Assembly: GCA_035328465.1 (NCBI GenBank)
Contig: DAOLIQ010000031.1
Location: 1 to 32,240 of the forward strand
Direction: 5' to 3'
Length of the DNA stretch: 32,240 nt
Origin: JADJEI01 sp035328465
GTDB lineage: Bacteria > Bacteroidota > Ignavibacteria > Ignavibacteriales > Ignavibacteriaceae
Shown here: piece after piece, positions 17,133-25,968 of the stretch
How positions within the stretch are numbered: the first letter of the stretch is position 1
Layout: the number at the start of each line of letters is the position of its first letter
The notes under the pieces: model-generated
What the model was told of the DNA's origin: nothing
Databases searched by the model: none
Seen by the model: the letters and a program-made list of their open reading frames with translations, nothing else
Translations under genes and position numbers: made by a program

Positions 17133-17894
17133 TTGTTCACTGTCAACGCTCCTGTAAAAGAATTAATTGAACTTGATCATAAAATATTTTTGCAAAAAAT
17201 TTACTGTCCTGAAATTGCTTCCATAGTTCAACCCGGACAATTCCTTAATATTAAAGTTTCTAATTCATATTACCCATTGCTTCGTCGTCCTTTCAGTGTG
17301 TGTGATGTAGAAGGTGATTACATTTATTTGATGTTTAATATTCTCGGGGAGGGGACAAAATTACTTGCCTCAAAAAAAATAAATGAACCGATTGATATTC
17401 TTGGACCGCTTGGTAATGGCTTTAACTATGAGGGTACTTACAGCACTGCTGTAATTGTTGGCGGTGGCTTAGGTGCAGCTCCATTTCCATTTTTAATAAA
17501 AAGATTAACTGATAAAAAAGAAGTTATGACTTTTATTGGCGGAAGATCAATCCACGATGTTATCACTTATGGAATGAAAAATCTCTTAACATCTACTGAT
17601 GATGGAACTACAGGATTCAAAGGAAACGTTGTCGAATTACTTAAAAATAAAATTTCAGAATTGAAAAAAAGCAAAATCAAAATATTTGGCTGCGGTCCAA
17701 CGGTTATGTTAAAAGCATTAAAAGATTTTGCTCTTGATTTTGATTTTGAATGTGAAGTTTCGACTGAATGCGCAATGGCTTGCGGTTTCGGAATTTGTCA
17801 GGGATGTCCGATTGAATCAACTAATCATAAAGATAAATATTTACTTGTCTGTAAAGACGGACCTGTATTTAATATAAAGGATGTAGTATTATGA
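17133..17894 (+). CDS. pyrK: Dihydroorotate dehydrogenase B, electron transfer subunit
   Basis: Passes electrons from dihydroorotate oxidation to NAD+ through FAD and a 2Fe-2S cluster. The FAD-binding motif RRPFSV is at residues 51-56, a glycine-rich nucleotide site VGGGLGAAPFPF near 110-120, and FGCGPTVMLKAL near 185-196. The cluster cysteines are Cys217, Cys222 and Cys225 (ACGFGICQGC) and Cys240 (VCKDGPVF). The start is TTG (17133), supported by AGGA eight bases before it. The gene overlaps pyrD by four bases, as in other PyrK-PyrDB pairs. Confidence 0.95.
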   Translation: MFTVNAPVKELIELDHKIFLQKIYCPEIASIVQPGQFLNIKVSNSYYPLLRRPFSVCDVEGDYIYLMFNILGEGTKLLASKKINEPIDILGPLGNGFNYEGTYSTAVIVGGGLGAAPFPFLIKRLTDKKEVMTFIGGRSIHDVITYGMKNLLTSTDDGTTGFKGNVVELLKNKISELKKSKIKIFGCGPTVMLKALKDFALDFDFECEVSTECAMACGFGICQGCPIESTNHKDKYLLVCKDGPVFNIKDVVL

Positions 17895-18808
17895 ATAAAG
17901 TTGATCTATCCGTTTCTATCGGCACACTGCACTTAAGAAATCCAATCATGCTTGCATCTGGGACAGTTGGTTACGGAAATGAAATGGCTGAATTTATTGA
18001 TCTTAATTCTATTGGAGCAATCGTAACAAAATCATTAAGCCTGAAACCGCGAAAAGGTAATCCACCGCAGAGGATTGTGGAAACTCCAGCAGGTATGCTT
18101 AATTCAATCGGTTTAGCAAATGTTGGAGTGGAAGAATTTATAAAAACTAAAATCCCTTTTCTACAAAATTATAATGTACCAATTGTTTGCAACATTGCTG
18201 CAAGTACTATTGATGAATATGCCGAATGTGTGAATCTTTTAACTGATGAAAATGCAATTAAGGCGTTTGAGATAAATGTATCCTGCCCCAATGTTAAGGA
18301 AGGGGGACTTCAATTCGGAAATGATATTGCAGCTGTCGGAAAAGTAACTGCAAAAGTTCGAGCAGCAACAAATAAACCAATAATCATAAAACTTTCACCA
18401 AATGTTTCATACATTGCCGAGTTTGCTAAAGTTGTTAAACAGGAAGGTGGTGACGCAGTTTCCGCAATCAATACACTTGTAGGAACTTCATTTAATATAT
18501 TTACTCGTAAACCAAAAATCTTTTCTGTAACGGGCGGGCTTTCAGGTCCAGCGATTAAACCTGTTGCGCTGGCTAAAGTATTGGAAATAAAAAGAAATGT
18601 CGAAATTCCTATAATCGGAATTGGCGGAATAATGAACTGGCAGGATGTGGTAGAATTTATGATTGCCGGTGCTTCGGCTATTCAAATAGGGACTTTAAAT
18701 TTTATAAATCCCTCTGCTGCTTCAGAAATTTTATTGTCGCTTGAAGATTTTTGTATTAAACAAAACTTCAACAAATTATCTGACTTAACGGGATCCTTTA
18801 TAATATAA
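17891..18808 (+). CDS. pyrD: Dihydroorotate dehydrogenase B, catalytic subunit (class 1B)
   Basis: Oxidises dihydroorotate to orotate with FMN in pyrimidine synthesis. The catalytic Cys132 is in FEINVSCPNVKEGG (class 1 enzymes use Cys, class 2 Ser). Lys47 in VTKSLSLKPRKGN contacts FMN, and NSIGLANVGVEEF is typical. IPIIGIGGIMNW and AIQIGTLNF form the phosphate-binding end of the barrel. The presence of pyrK directly before it places it in class 1B, which uses NAD+ instead of quinone or fumarate. It is 305 residues, a normal length. Confidence 0.97.
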   Translation: MNKVDLSVSIGTLHLRNPIMLASGTVGYGNEMAEFIDLNSIGAIVTKSLSLKPRKGNPPQRIVETPAGMLNSIGLANVGVEEFIKTKIPFLQNYNVPIVCNIAASTIDEYAECVNLLTDENAIKAFEINVSCPNVKEGGLQFGNDIAAVGKVTAKVRAATNKPIIIKLSPNVSYIAEFAKVVKQEGGDAVSAINTLVGTSFNIFTRKPKIFSVTGGLSGPAIKPVALAKVLEIKRNVEIPIIGIGGIMNWQDVVEFMIAGASAIQIGTLNFINPSAASEILLSLEDFCIKQNFNKLSDLTGSFII

Positions 18809-18813
18809 CTTCT

Positions 18814-20070
18814 ATGAATATAAAAGAAACATTAGATAAGCTTTTCGCACTGCATACTTTTGGAGTTAAACTTGGTTTAGAAAATATAGTATCATTTCTG
18901 AACGAGATTGGGAATCCTCAATCGGGATTAAAAACTATACATATTGCAGGATCAAACGGGAAAGGCAGTACTGCGTCCTTTATTGCCAGTTCCTTAATGG
19001 AAGCTGGTTACAAGGTTGGTTTATATACTTCTCCTCATTTCGTTCGATTTAATGAACGGATCAGAATTAATGGTAAAGAAATCACAGATGAAGCTGTGGC
19101 TGAGTTTTATGCAAAACATGAGAAAATAATACTTGATAAATCTCTCACTTTTTTTGAAGTGACTACTGCAATGGCATTCCAGTATTTTAAAAACCAAAAA
19201 GTAGATTATGCTGTTATCGAAACAGGATTGGGCGGAAGGCTTGATGCAACAAATGTTTTAAGCCCTTTAGCAATTGTGATAACTTCCATCAGCCAGGAAC
19301 ACACGAACATTCTTGGAAATTCACTCAGTGAAATCGCATTTGAAAAAGCCGGAATAATTAAAAATAAATCCAAAGTTTTCATTGGCAAACTGCCTGAAGA
19401 AGCTGCAGCAGTTATTGAAAAAAAATGCAGCGAAACTGACAGCGAACTATTTGCAATTGATGAATATACGAACTTCAGCGGGGGAGTTATTGAACTTTAT
19501 ACAGAAGAGATCGAACTTGATGATTGGACTATGCCTTTAAAAGGTGATTATCAAAAATATAACGCTGCTCTTGCAGGATTGGTAATCGCAAAAATTTTTA
19601 ACATTGATAACCAGCGCATTATCTTACAGGGAATTAGAAACGTAATTAAAAATACAAATTTGCAAGGCAGATATGAATATTTTTCAACTAATCCTTTAGT
19701 TATTTTTGATTCAGCACATAACCCGGAAGGGGTTGAAAATTTTTTATCCGAGTTTAAAAAAGAAGCATCAGCAGTAAAGGGTAATAAAATTTTAATTTTT
19801 GCTGCCATGAGGGATAAAGCAGTTGACAAAATGCTGTTGATGCTTAATCAGCAATTCGATGATATTAGAATTACTACAGTAAACTATGAACGTGCCTTGT
19901 CTATAAAAGAATTACATCATATAGCAATTAATCAAAAAATAAATGTAAATTTAGAGCAACAACCTGTGAAATTTATTAATGATTTTATTCGATTTAATAA
20001 AAACGATTGCCTTGTAGTGCTAGGCAGTATGTATTTATTGGGTGAAATAAAATCTAACTTAATTAAATAA
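18814..20070 (+). CDS. folC: Folylpolyglutamate synthase / dihydrofolate synthase
   Basis: Joins glutamate to dihydropteroate and to folates using ATP, of the Mur-ligase fold. The P-loop GSNGKGS is at residues 46-52, TSPHF at 72-76 and ETGLGGRLDATN at 136-147. The FEKAGIIK segment holds the usual modified lysine, and SAHNPEGVENF lies in the C-terminal domain. It is 418 residues, normal for the family. The ATG is five bases after the pyrD stop, so it is probably co-transcribed with pyrKD. Confidence 0.96.
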   Translation: MNIKETLDKLFALHTFGVKLGLENIVSFLNEIGNPQSGLKTIHIAGSNGKGSTASFIASSLMEAGYKVGLYTSPHFVRFNERIRINGKEITDEAVAEFYAKHEKIILDKSLTFFEVTTAMAFQYFKNQKVDYAVIETGLGGRLDATNVLSPLAIVITSISQEHTNILGNSLSEIAFEKAGIIKNKSKVFIGKLPEEAAAVIEKKCSETDSELFAIDEYTNFSGGVIELYTEEIELDDWTMPLKGDYQKYNAALAGLVIAKIFNIDNQRIILQGIRNVIKNTNLQGRYEYFSTNPLVIFDSAHNPEGVENFLSEFKKEASAVKGNKILIFAAMRDKAVDKMLLMLNQQFDDIRITTVNYERALSIKELHHIAINQKINVNLEQQPVKFINDFIRFNKNDCLVVLGSMYLLGEIKSNLIK

Positions 20071-20076
20071 AAGCAC

Positions 20077-20107
20077 TTGACATTATTTTTAATTAGCATT
20101 AAGTTTG
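20077..20107 (+). promoter_or_regulatory. Bacteroidetes-type promoter before rho
   Basis: TTG (20077-20079, inside TTGACA) is followed after 20 bases by TAAGTTTG (20100-20107). The latter fits the -7 element TAnnTTTG and the former the -33 element TTG of Bacteroidetes-group primary promoters. Transcription would start near 20114 and leave a leader of about 145 bases. Confidence 0.55.
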
Positions 20108-20260
20108 AGGCGTATCTTATTACATTCATGAAATAAGAACGAACCGGGTGCAAAATTCCCCTAAACATTTCCGGATAATTTTTGAAAACCAATATTTTTT
20201 TTAAAATCTATTTTCTATAATCTTTTTCATTTCCACTAACAAATTTAATGGGATTCTATC
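20108..20260 (+). other. Leader region of rho
   Basis: About 150 non-coding bases precede rho. They contain a three-codon frame ATG-AAA-TAA (20129-20137) and a short GGG...CCC element (around 20148-20162) reading GGGTGCAAAATTCCC. Rho genes in other bacteria are autoregulated by attenuation in the leader, so a similar role is possible. I see no known riboswitch here. Confidence 0.35.
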
Positions 20261-21514
20261 ATGCCTATGGACATTTCCGAGCTTAAGTCGAAGAAAATCG
20301 TTGAATTAAATGAACTTGCAAAACAGCTTGAAATTGCAGGATACAGCGACTTACGTAAACAAGAACTAATTTTCAAAATATTAGAGGCACAGTCTTCTAA
20401 GGACGGGTTAACATTTTCAAAAGGTGTGCTCGAGGTATTGACTGATCAATACGGCTTCCTTCGCTCTTCAGATTACAATTACCTGCCATCACCGGATGAT
20501 ATTTATGTTTCACCCTCCCAGATAAAAAAGTTTAATCTAAGAACAGGCGATTTTGTTAGCGGACAGGTTAGACCTCCAAAGGATGGTGAAAGATTTTTTG
20601 CTCTGCTTCGGGTTGAGGCAGTAAATAACTTAGATCCTGCTGCAATCAGAGATCGTACTCTATTTGATAATTTAGTTCCTGTTTATCCCACAAAAAAAAT
20701 ATCACTCGAAACTGCTCCCGGCGAGTATTCTATGCGCATAATGGATATTCTTGCCCCAATTGGAAAAGGGCAGCGTGGTTTAATCGTATCCCCACCCAAA
20801 AGCGGTAAAACAGTATTGCTTCAAAAAATTGCAAATTCAATAACAAGAAATCATCCTGAAATTAAACTTATAATTCTTCTGATAGATGAGAGACCCGAAG
20901 AAGTAACTGATATGGAGCGCACTGTTAAAGCTGAAGTTATTAGTTCTACTTTTGATGAACCTGCTGAGCGTCATGTACAGGTAGCCGATATGGTTATTGA
21001 AAAAGCAAAGCGGCTTGTCGAAGCCAAAGAGGATGTAGTAATTCTTCTTGACAGCATTACAAGATTAGCTCGTGCACATAACATCGTCGTTCCTCACAGC
21101 GGAAGAATTCTTTCCGGTGGTGTTGATTCAAATGCACTGCAAAAACCAAAAAGATTTTTTGGCGCTGCTCGTAATACAGAGGATGGCGGCAGCCTGACCA
21201 TCATTGCTACTGCGCTGATTGATACCGGCAGCAGAATGGATGATGTTATCTTTGAAGAATTCAAAGGTACTGGTAATATGGAACTGGTACTTAATCGTGA
21301 TCTTAGCGATAGAAGAATCTTTCCTGCCCTCGATGTTAATCGCTCAGGTACAAGAAGAGAAGACCTCTTGTTGAAAGAAGATGATCTACAAAAAATGTGG
21401 ATACTTCGAAAAATCATTAGTGATTTTTCTCCTGTTGAAGCTATGGAATTTCTTCTTGATAAAATGCGCGGCACGAAGAACAATAAAGAGTTTTTGAATA
21501 ATATGAATAGTTAA
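20261..21514 (+). CDS. rho: Transcription termination factor Rho
   Basis: Hexameric RNA-dependent ATPase helicase that ends transcription. The N-terminal Rho-N helical domain (about 3-45: SELKSKKIVELNELAKQLE) is followed by an RNA-binding cold-shock-like domain (about 50-125, with DQYGFLRSSDYNYLPSPDDIYVS). The ATPase domain has the P-loop PPKSGKT (178-184), DERPEEVTDM (209-218), LLDSITRLARAHN (262-274) and the Q-loop LSGGVDSNAL (284-293). It has the standard 417 residues, without the large insert seen in some Bacteroides and actinobacterial Rho proteins. An alternative ATG two codons later is possible. Confidence 0.98.
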   Translation: MPMDISELKSKKIVELNELAKQLEIAGYSDLRKQELIFKILEAQSSKDGLTFSKGVLEVLTDQYGFLRSSDYNYLPSPDDIYVSPSQIKKFNLRTGDFVSGQVRPPKDGERFFALLRVEAVNNLDPAAIRDRTLFDNLVPVYPTKKISLETAPGEYSMRIMDILAPIGKGQRGLIVSPPKSGKTVLLQKIANSITRNHPEIKLIILLIDERPEEVTDMERTVKAEVISSTFDEPAERHVQVADMVIEKAKRLVEAKEDVVILLDSITRLARAHNIVVPHSGRILSGGVDSNALQKPKRFFGAARNTEDGGSLTIIATALIDTGSRMDDVIFEEFKGTGNMELVLNRDLSDRRIFPALDVNRSGTRREDLLLKEDDLQKMWILRKIISDFSPVEAMEFLLDKMRGTKNNKEFLNNMNS

Positions 21515-21534
21515 TTTCTTGTCCTTTTATTTTG

Positions 21535-21593
21535 GGCTTTTCAAATGATTGAATGAAATTTAGATTCAACTTTTGAAAAGCCTTTTTATTTTT
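21535..21593 (+). terminator. Rho-independent terminator after rho
   Basis: GGCTTTTCAAA (21535-21545) pairs with TTTGAAAAGCC (21572-21582). The inner ATTGAAT/ATTCAA extends the stem, and TTTTTATTTTT follows. It separates rho from the next gene, whose apparent TTG start at 21573 lies inside this hairpin and is therefore not the true start. Confidence 0.85.
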
Positions 21594-21632
21594 AAAGCTG
21601 TTTTATTTGTGTTAATATATTGGAAAGACTCC

Positions 21633-22895
21633 ATGCGTAATAAATTTTTTTATTTAGTATTTATACTTTACAGTTTCTCATTAATTTACTCGCAGCCACG
21701 TGAAATTCCTTTCTTTACTGAAAGTATTCTTGTTCCCGTTGATTCAGGTGTCTCAATAAGTTATTGTTTTAGAATTCCGTACAGTTCACTCGTATTCGAA
21801 AAGGATTATGATAATTATTATGCAGAATATCAAATCAATATTGAATTATTTGATGATGACTCCGTATTTGTTGCGCGGCAAATAAAACATAAAAAAATTC
21901 ATACTAAGGATTTTAACGAATCAATTGATAATAAAACTTTCGATCAAGATGTAATTTATCTTTTTAGTGCAAAGAAAAATTTTAAGATGAGAGCAATATT
22001 GACGGACGTAAATTCTAAGCGGGAGTATTTGCTAAAGGCAGGTGAATTAAATCAAAAAGTAATCGCTCAGAACAATTTTATCAGACCCCTCATTATAAAT
22101 TCAAAAAAAATTATTTGTGATGGGAAGGTGGTATTTCAGTTATCCAACTTCAATGGATTTATTCCTTTTAACCAGGAAACTTATTCTCTTTTAATCCCTT
22201 TAAAAGATACTTCGATCAGTCAAATCAATTATGTGGCGTTAAATAATAGAGATACCGTAATGATTTCGAGTACGAATGCTTTCGTATTCAGTTCGTTAAA
22301 CCTGATTGAATGTGATAATCAAATCATCCTGAATAATTCAAATGAGAAAAGTATTAAATGTTTTATCATTAATGACATATCATCAAAGTTATTCGAGGGT
22401 GATGTCGTATTCAAAATCAATTTTAATAAGGATCAGAAAACAACAGAAGATTTCATTTTCAAATCATTGTGGATCAACAAACCAATTTCGCTGACAGATC
22501 CTGAAGAAGCTATTTCCTATCTGAAAATTATAGAAAAGGAGGTGGTTGTTAAAGCACTCCTTTCCAATGATGAAAAAGATTACTTTAATGCGTTGAACAA
22601 TTATTGGGCGAAATATGATCCTTCACCGAATACAAGCTACAACGAACTTATGGCTGAGTTCTATTTAAGAGTAGATTATGCCAATTTGAATTTTAGACCA
22701 ATCTCCGGCAAAAGCGGCGTGAATACAGATCGAGGGAAAGTATTTGTTAAATTTGGACAACCGGCTAAAATTGATAGAATATCAAACGATGATGGCTACA
22801 TTATAGAAAAATGGTATTATGAAGATCCAAACAATATTTTTTCGTTTATTGATAAAACAGGAACCGGTGATTTTCAATTGCTGATTGAAGAATGA
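21633..22895 (+). CDS. Secreted GWxTD-domain protein
   Basis: An exported protein of unknown role, of a family common in Bacteroidetes, Chlorobi and related phyla. I use the ATG at 21633 (GGAAAG before it), giving 420 residues. The N-terminus MRNKFFYLVFILYSFSLIYS is a signal peptide with a likely cut before Gln21. The body is beta-rich. The end has the GWxTD domain: FYLRVDYANLNFRP, then SGVNTDRGKVFVKFGQPAKID (361-381) and EKWYYEDPNN. The name-giving Gly-Trp is changed to Gly-Val, but TDRG and the (Y/F)GxP element remain. It overlaps pdxA by four bases. Confidence 0.85.
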   Translation: MRNKFFYLVFILYSFSLIYSQPREIPFFTESILVPVDSGVSISYCFRIPYSSLVFEKDYDNYYAEYQINIELFDDDSVFVARQIKHKKIHTKDFNESIDNKTFDQDVIYLFSAKKNFKMRAILTDVNSKREYLLKAGELNQKVIAQNNFIRPLIINSKKIICDGKVVFQLSNFNGFIPFNQETYSLLIPLKDTSISQINYVALNNRDTVMISSTNAFVFSSLNLIECDNQIILNNSNEKSIKCFIINDISSKLFEGDVVFKINFNKDQKTTEDFIFKSLWINKPISLTDPEEAISYLKIIEKEVVVKALLSNDEKDYFNALNNYWAKYDPSPNTSYNELMAEFYLRVDYANLNFRPISGKSGVNTDRGKVFVKFGQPAKIDRISNDDGYIIEKWYYEDPNNIFSFIDKTGTGDFQLLIEE

Positions 22896-23875
22896 AAAAA
22901 TTTATTTTTACCTGCGGTGATATAAATGGCATTGGTCCTGAAATAGTTATTAAAACTTTAAACAAAATTTATAAACAAAGTGATTCAACTTTCAGTTTTA
23001 TCTGTCCCAAAAATGTTTTTGAGTTTTACTCCAAAATTACACCTCCTCAATTCGACTATTACTATTCAGAAGAAATACAAACTCACAGCAAAAAATCTGT
23101 CAGAATAATCAACGCAGATAATTCAAAAATGACTTTGGGAAAGCCGACAAAAGCTTCCGGGATAATTTCTTTTACTGCAGTAACAACTGCTGCAAAAGCT
23201 TGCATCAATAAAGAATTTGATGCTATGATTACTGCCCCAATTTCAAAAGAGAGCTTTAACAAAGCTGGAATCAATTTTCCCGGTCATACAGAATTGCTGG
23301 CAGAGTTGACAGGCAGTAAAAATTATGTAATGATGTTTATATCTAAAAACTTGAAAGCCGCATTACTCACAATTCATATCCCGCTATCAAAAGTTTCAAC
23401 TTTAGTTACAAAAAAAATACTTCTTGCTAAACTCCAAACAATTGTTAAAACACTAAAAAATGATTTCAAAATAACCACCCCCAAAATTGCAATACTCGGA
23501 TTGAACCCGCACGCTGGTGAGAATGGTGTGCTTGGCGACGAAGAGCAAAAAATTATTAAGCCATTTATTGCTCAATCATCATTAAAAAAATATTTAACCG
23601 GACCTTTCTCCGCTGATGCTTTCTTTGCAAATCATCTTTACAGGAATTATGATTTAACTTTCGCGATGTATCATGATCAGGCTTTAATACCATTTAAGAT
23701 GATGAACTTCAACGAGGGGGTTAATTACACCGCAGGGCTTCCTATCATACGAACTTCGCCGGACCATGGAACTGCATTTAATATTGCCGGCAAAAACATA
23801 GCTGACGAAAACAGTATGCTTCAGGCTTTCCATTATGCTAAAAAGATATTAGTAAATCGCTTGTCCAATGATTGA
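22892..23875 (+). CDS. pdxA: 4-hydroxythreonine-4-phosphate dehydrogenase
   Basis: Step of pyridoxal phosphate (vitamin B6) synthesis: oxidises and decarboxylates 4-phosphohydroxy-threonine with NAD. The N-terminal GDINGIGPEI is typical. The zinc ligands by family alignment are His162 (TIHIPLSKV), His207 (GLNPHAGENG) and His261 (YHDQALIPFKM). PGHTELLAELTG and RTSPDHGTAFNIAGKN are further signatures. The 327 residues are a normal length. It starts within the stop of the GWxTD gene (ATGA) and overlaps the following methyltransferase by eight bases. Confidence 0.97.
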   Translation: MKKFIFTCGDINGIGPEIVIKTLNKIYKQSDSTFSFICPKNVFEFYSKITPPQFDYYYSEEIQTHSKKSVRIINADNSKMTLGKPTKASGIISFTAVTTAAKACINKEFDAMITAPISKESFNKAGINFPGHTELLAELTGSKNYVMMFISKNLKAALLTIHIPLSKVSTLVTKKILLAKLQTIVKTLKNDFKITTPKIAILGLNPHAGENGVLGDEEQKIIKPFIAQSSLKKYLTGPFSADAFFANHLYRNYDLTFAMYHDQALIPFKMMNFNEGVNYTAGLPIIRTSPDHGTAFNIAGKNIADENSMLQAFHYAKKILVNRLSND

Positions 23876-24623
23876 AAAAAATATTTCCAAGCCTTACGAT
23901 AATCTTGCCGTAGTTTACAACAGAATTATGCGTAAAGTTAATTACGAAAAATGGGCGGAGTATATCTGGACAATCGCTGCGGCAAATATTGATGGGGATA
24001 TCACAGCTCTTGAACTTGGCAGCGGAACTTGCAGCTTCGCAAATATTTTAAAAAGGAATGTAAAATCAATTATAGCTTCTGATATTTCAGCAAGTATGCT
24101 TCTTCAATCAAAAGATAAGAAACTAAAAAGAATTTGTTTCGATATGACGGCTATCCCGATAAAGAAAAAATTCAATCTGGTTGTTTCGTTATTCGATAGC
24201 GTAAATTATCTTACATCAAAAAAGAAAATCTATAAAATGTTAAAGGAGGTAGAAAATATTTTAGACGACGATGGAATTTTTTCTTTCGATGTAAGCCTTG
24301 AAAAAAATAGCTATAAGTTTATTAAATATTCAAATCACAGCGGAAAGGTTAAGGATTTAGAATACATTCATCAGACAAGCTTCAACCCTAAAAGCAGAAT
24401 TCATAAAAATATTTTCACTATTAAACTAAAAGACGGCAGACAAATTATTGAGACTCACAGGCAAAAAATCTATCCTTTTAATTTTTATTTTGAAGTAATA
24501 GATAAAACAAATTTATATGTAGCCGGGTGTTTCCGCGCATTCACATTTACAAAAGGAAATGCGAATTTAGACCGGCTGCAATTTATTCTAAAAAAAAGGA
24601 GAAATGATGCTCTCGCTTACTGA
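23868..24623 (+). CDS. Class I SAM-dependent methyltransferase
   Basis: Transfers a methyl group from S-adenosylmethionine to an unknown substrate. Motif I ALELGSGTCSFANIL is at residues 47-61. The acidic residue after strand 2 is Asp72 (IASDISASML), and a further acidic motif FDMTAIPI at 91-98 contacts the cofactor. NLVVSLFDSVNYL and DDGIFSFDV are strands 4 and 5. The C-terminal half (about 145-240) is a beta-rich lid seen in many small-molecule methyltransferases. Nothing in the sequence points to a substrate. It overlaps pdxA by 8 bases and ftsE by 17. Confidence 0.88.
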   Translation: MIEKNISKPYDNLAVVYNRIMRKVNYEKWAEYIWTIAAANIDGDITALELGSGTCSFANILKRNVKSIIASDISASMLLQSKDKKLKRICFDMTAIPIKKKFNLVVSLFDSVNYLTSKKKIYKMLKEVENILDDDGIFSFDVSLEKNSYKFIKYSNHSGKVKDLEYIHQTSFNPKSRIHKNIFTIKLKDGRQIIETHRQKIYPFNFYFEVIDKTNLYVAGCFRAFTFTKGNANLDRLQFILKKRRNDALAY

Positions 24624-25287
24624 TATAGTTTTTAGATATGGTAACCATCATCTTTTTGATGATTTGAATCTGGAAGTTATTCCCGGTGAGTTTTGTTTTT
24701 TGATCGGAAAAAGCGGAGCGGGGAAGAGCACTCTTATGCAGATGATTTACATGAATATTTTTCCAGATTCAGGTATTGTTCGTGTCGGTGAATACGATTC
24801 TAAAACCATAAAACCTAAAATGCTTCCATTGCTTCGCAGAAAATTAGGGATTGTGTTTCAGGATTTTAAACTATTAAAAGATAGAAATATCTACGATAAT
24901 CTTTCATTTGTACTTGAAGTCTTAAATACACCTCGCAGCGAGATAACAAGAAAAGTGACAAACGCACTTGCTGATGTTGGACTTTCTCATCGCCGCAGTA
25001 GTAAGCCGAATGAACTTTCAGGAGGGGAGCAGCAGCGTGTAGCAATTGCACGGGCGATTCTTAATGAACCAATGCTTATACTTGCCGATGAACCTACAGG
25101 CAATCTTGATCCTGAAACTTCTTCCGAAATTCTTGATATACTTATGAAAATAAATGCACGGGGAACTGCAATTTTGTTCGCGACTCACAATTACGATATT
25201 GTAAAAAAAGTAAATTCAAAAATTTACAAACTTGAAAACGGCAAAGCTTTCAAAGCTGTCATCAAACAAAAAGCTGAAGCCGAGTAA
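24607..25287 (+). CDS. ftsE: FtsE-like ABC transporter ATPase
   Basis: ATP-binding protein of the FtsE/LolD type. Counting from the first of two adjacent ATGs (24604), the Walker A is GKSGAGKS (35-42), the signature LSGGEQQRV (138-146), Walker B LILADEP (158-164) and the switch His195 (ATHN). The Q-loop VFQDFKLLKDRNIYDNLSF resembles FtsE, which in cell division pairs with FtsX to control wall hydrolases. AGGAG at 24597-24601 suits the second ATG (24607) better. No ftsX follows; adk converges with the stop codons touching. A different ABC role (for example lipoprotein export) cannot be excluded. Confidence 0.85.
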   Translation: MLSLTDIVFRYGNHHLFDDLNLEVIPGEFCFLIGKSGAGKSTLMQMIYMNIFPDSGIVRVGEYDSKTIKPKMLPLLRRKLGIVFQDFKLLKDRNIYDNLSFVLEVLNTPRSEITRKVTNALADVGLSHRRSSKPNELSGGEQQRVAIARAILNEPMLILADEPTGNLDPETSSEILDILMKINARGTAILFATHNYDIVKKVNSKIYKLENGKAFKAVIKQKAEAE

Positions 25288-25941
25288 TTATTTTTTTCTG
25301 CTCATCAACGCTGCTACAATTGAATCATTTACCAATTGAACAGAACCAATTCCGTTAATCGTTAGGACTTTATTCTGCTTTTGATAGTGATCAAAAACAG
25401 GTTTGGTGGAAGAATTAAAAACAGCAATTCTGTTTCGGATAACCTCTTCCAGATCATCTTCCCTCTGATAAAAACTGTTTTCAGCATTGCAGATGGGGCA
25501 GTTTGAAATTCCTTTTATTTCCTGCAATGTAAAAATTGTTTGACACGATTTGCATGCTCTTCTGTTTGTCAGTCTTTTAACAATTTCATTTTCATCTGCA
25601 GTTAGATACAACAGAACAGCGTTGGAAATATTCATTTCGCTTAAAAGATTATCAAATGCTGCTGCCTGTTTAACGGTACGAGGGAATCCGTCAAGTATAA
25701 ATCCATTTTGACAAAAGTCCTGTTGAAAAGTATCCTTTATTAATCCTATCATTAAATCATCGGGAACAAGTTCACCTTTGCTCATTATTGATTGAGCTTT
25801 CAGACCAAGTTCTGTTTTATCTTTTACCGCCTTTCTTAAAATATCACCAGTGGAAATATGAGGTATGTTCAAATTTGAGGAAAGGATTTTTGCCTGCGTT
25901 CCTTTGCCTACGCCGGGGAGTCCAAATAAAATTATTCTCAT
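25288..25941 (-). CDS. adk: Adenylate kinase, zinc-lid type
   Basis: Interconverts ATP + AMP and two ADP. The P-loop GLPGVGKGT is at residues 7-15, the AMP site ISTGDILRKAV at 29-39, and DGFPRTVKQA near 84-93. The lid has four cysteines, Cys130, Cys133, Cys148 and Cys151 (CxxC...CxxC), the zinc-binding version. The 217 residues are normal. Its stop codon directly abuts the stop of the converging ftsE gene, with no room for a separate terminator. Confidence 0.97.
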   Translation of the reverse strand: MRIILFGLPGVGKGTQAKILSSNLNIPHISTGDILRKAVKDKTELGLKAQSIMSKGELVPDDLMIGLIKDTFQQDFCQNGFILDGFPRTVKQAAAFDNLLSEMNISNAVLLYLTADENEIVKRLTNRRACKSCQTIFTLQEIKGISNCPICNAENSFYQREDDLEEVIRNRIAVFNSSTKPVFDHYQKQNKVLTINGIGSVQLVNDSIVAALMSRKK

Positions 25942-25968
25942 GTTAGTTCCGGATTTTGTGAATAAATT

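Noticed and set aside
20120..20180. Possible cobalamin riboswitch in the rho leader (GGTGCAAAATTCC-like string)
   Set aside because: The other conserved parts, including the B12 box, are missing and rho is not a cobalamin-related gene. The resemblance is limited to a dozen bases.
21573..21632. TTG start at 21573 for the GWxTD gene
   Set aside because: It lies within the rho terminator hairpin. The ATG at 21633 has a ribosome binding site and begins a proper signal peptide.
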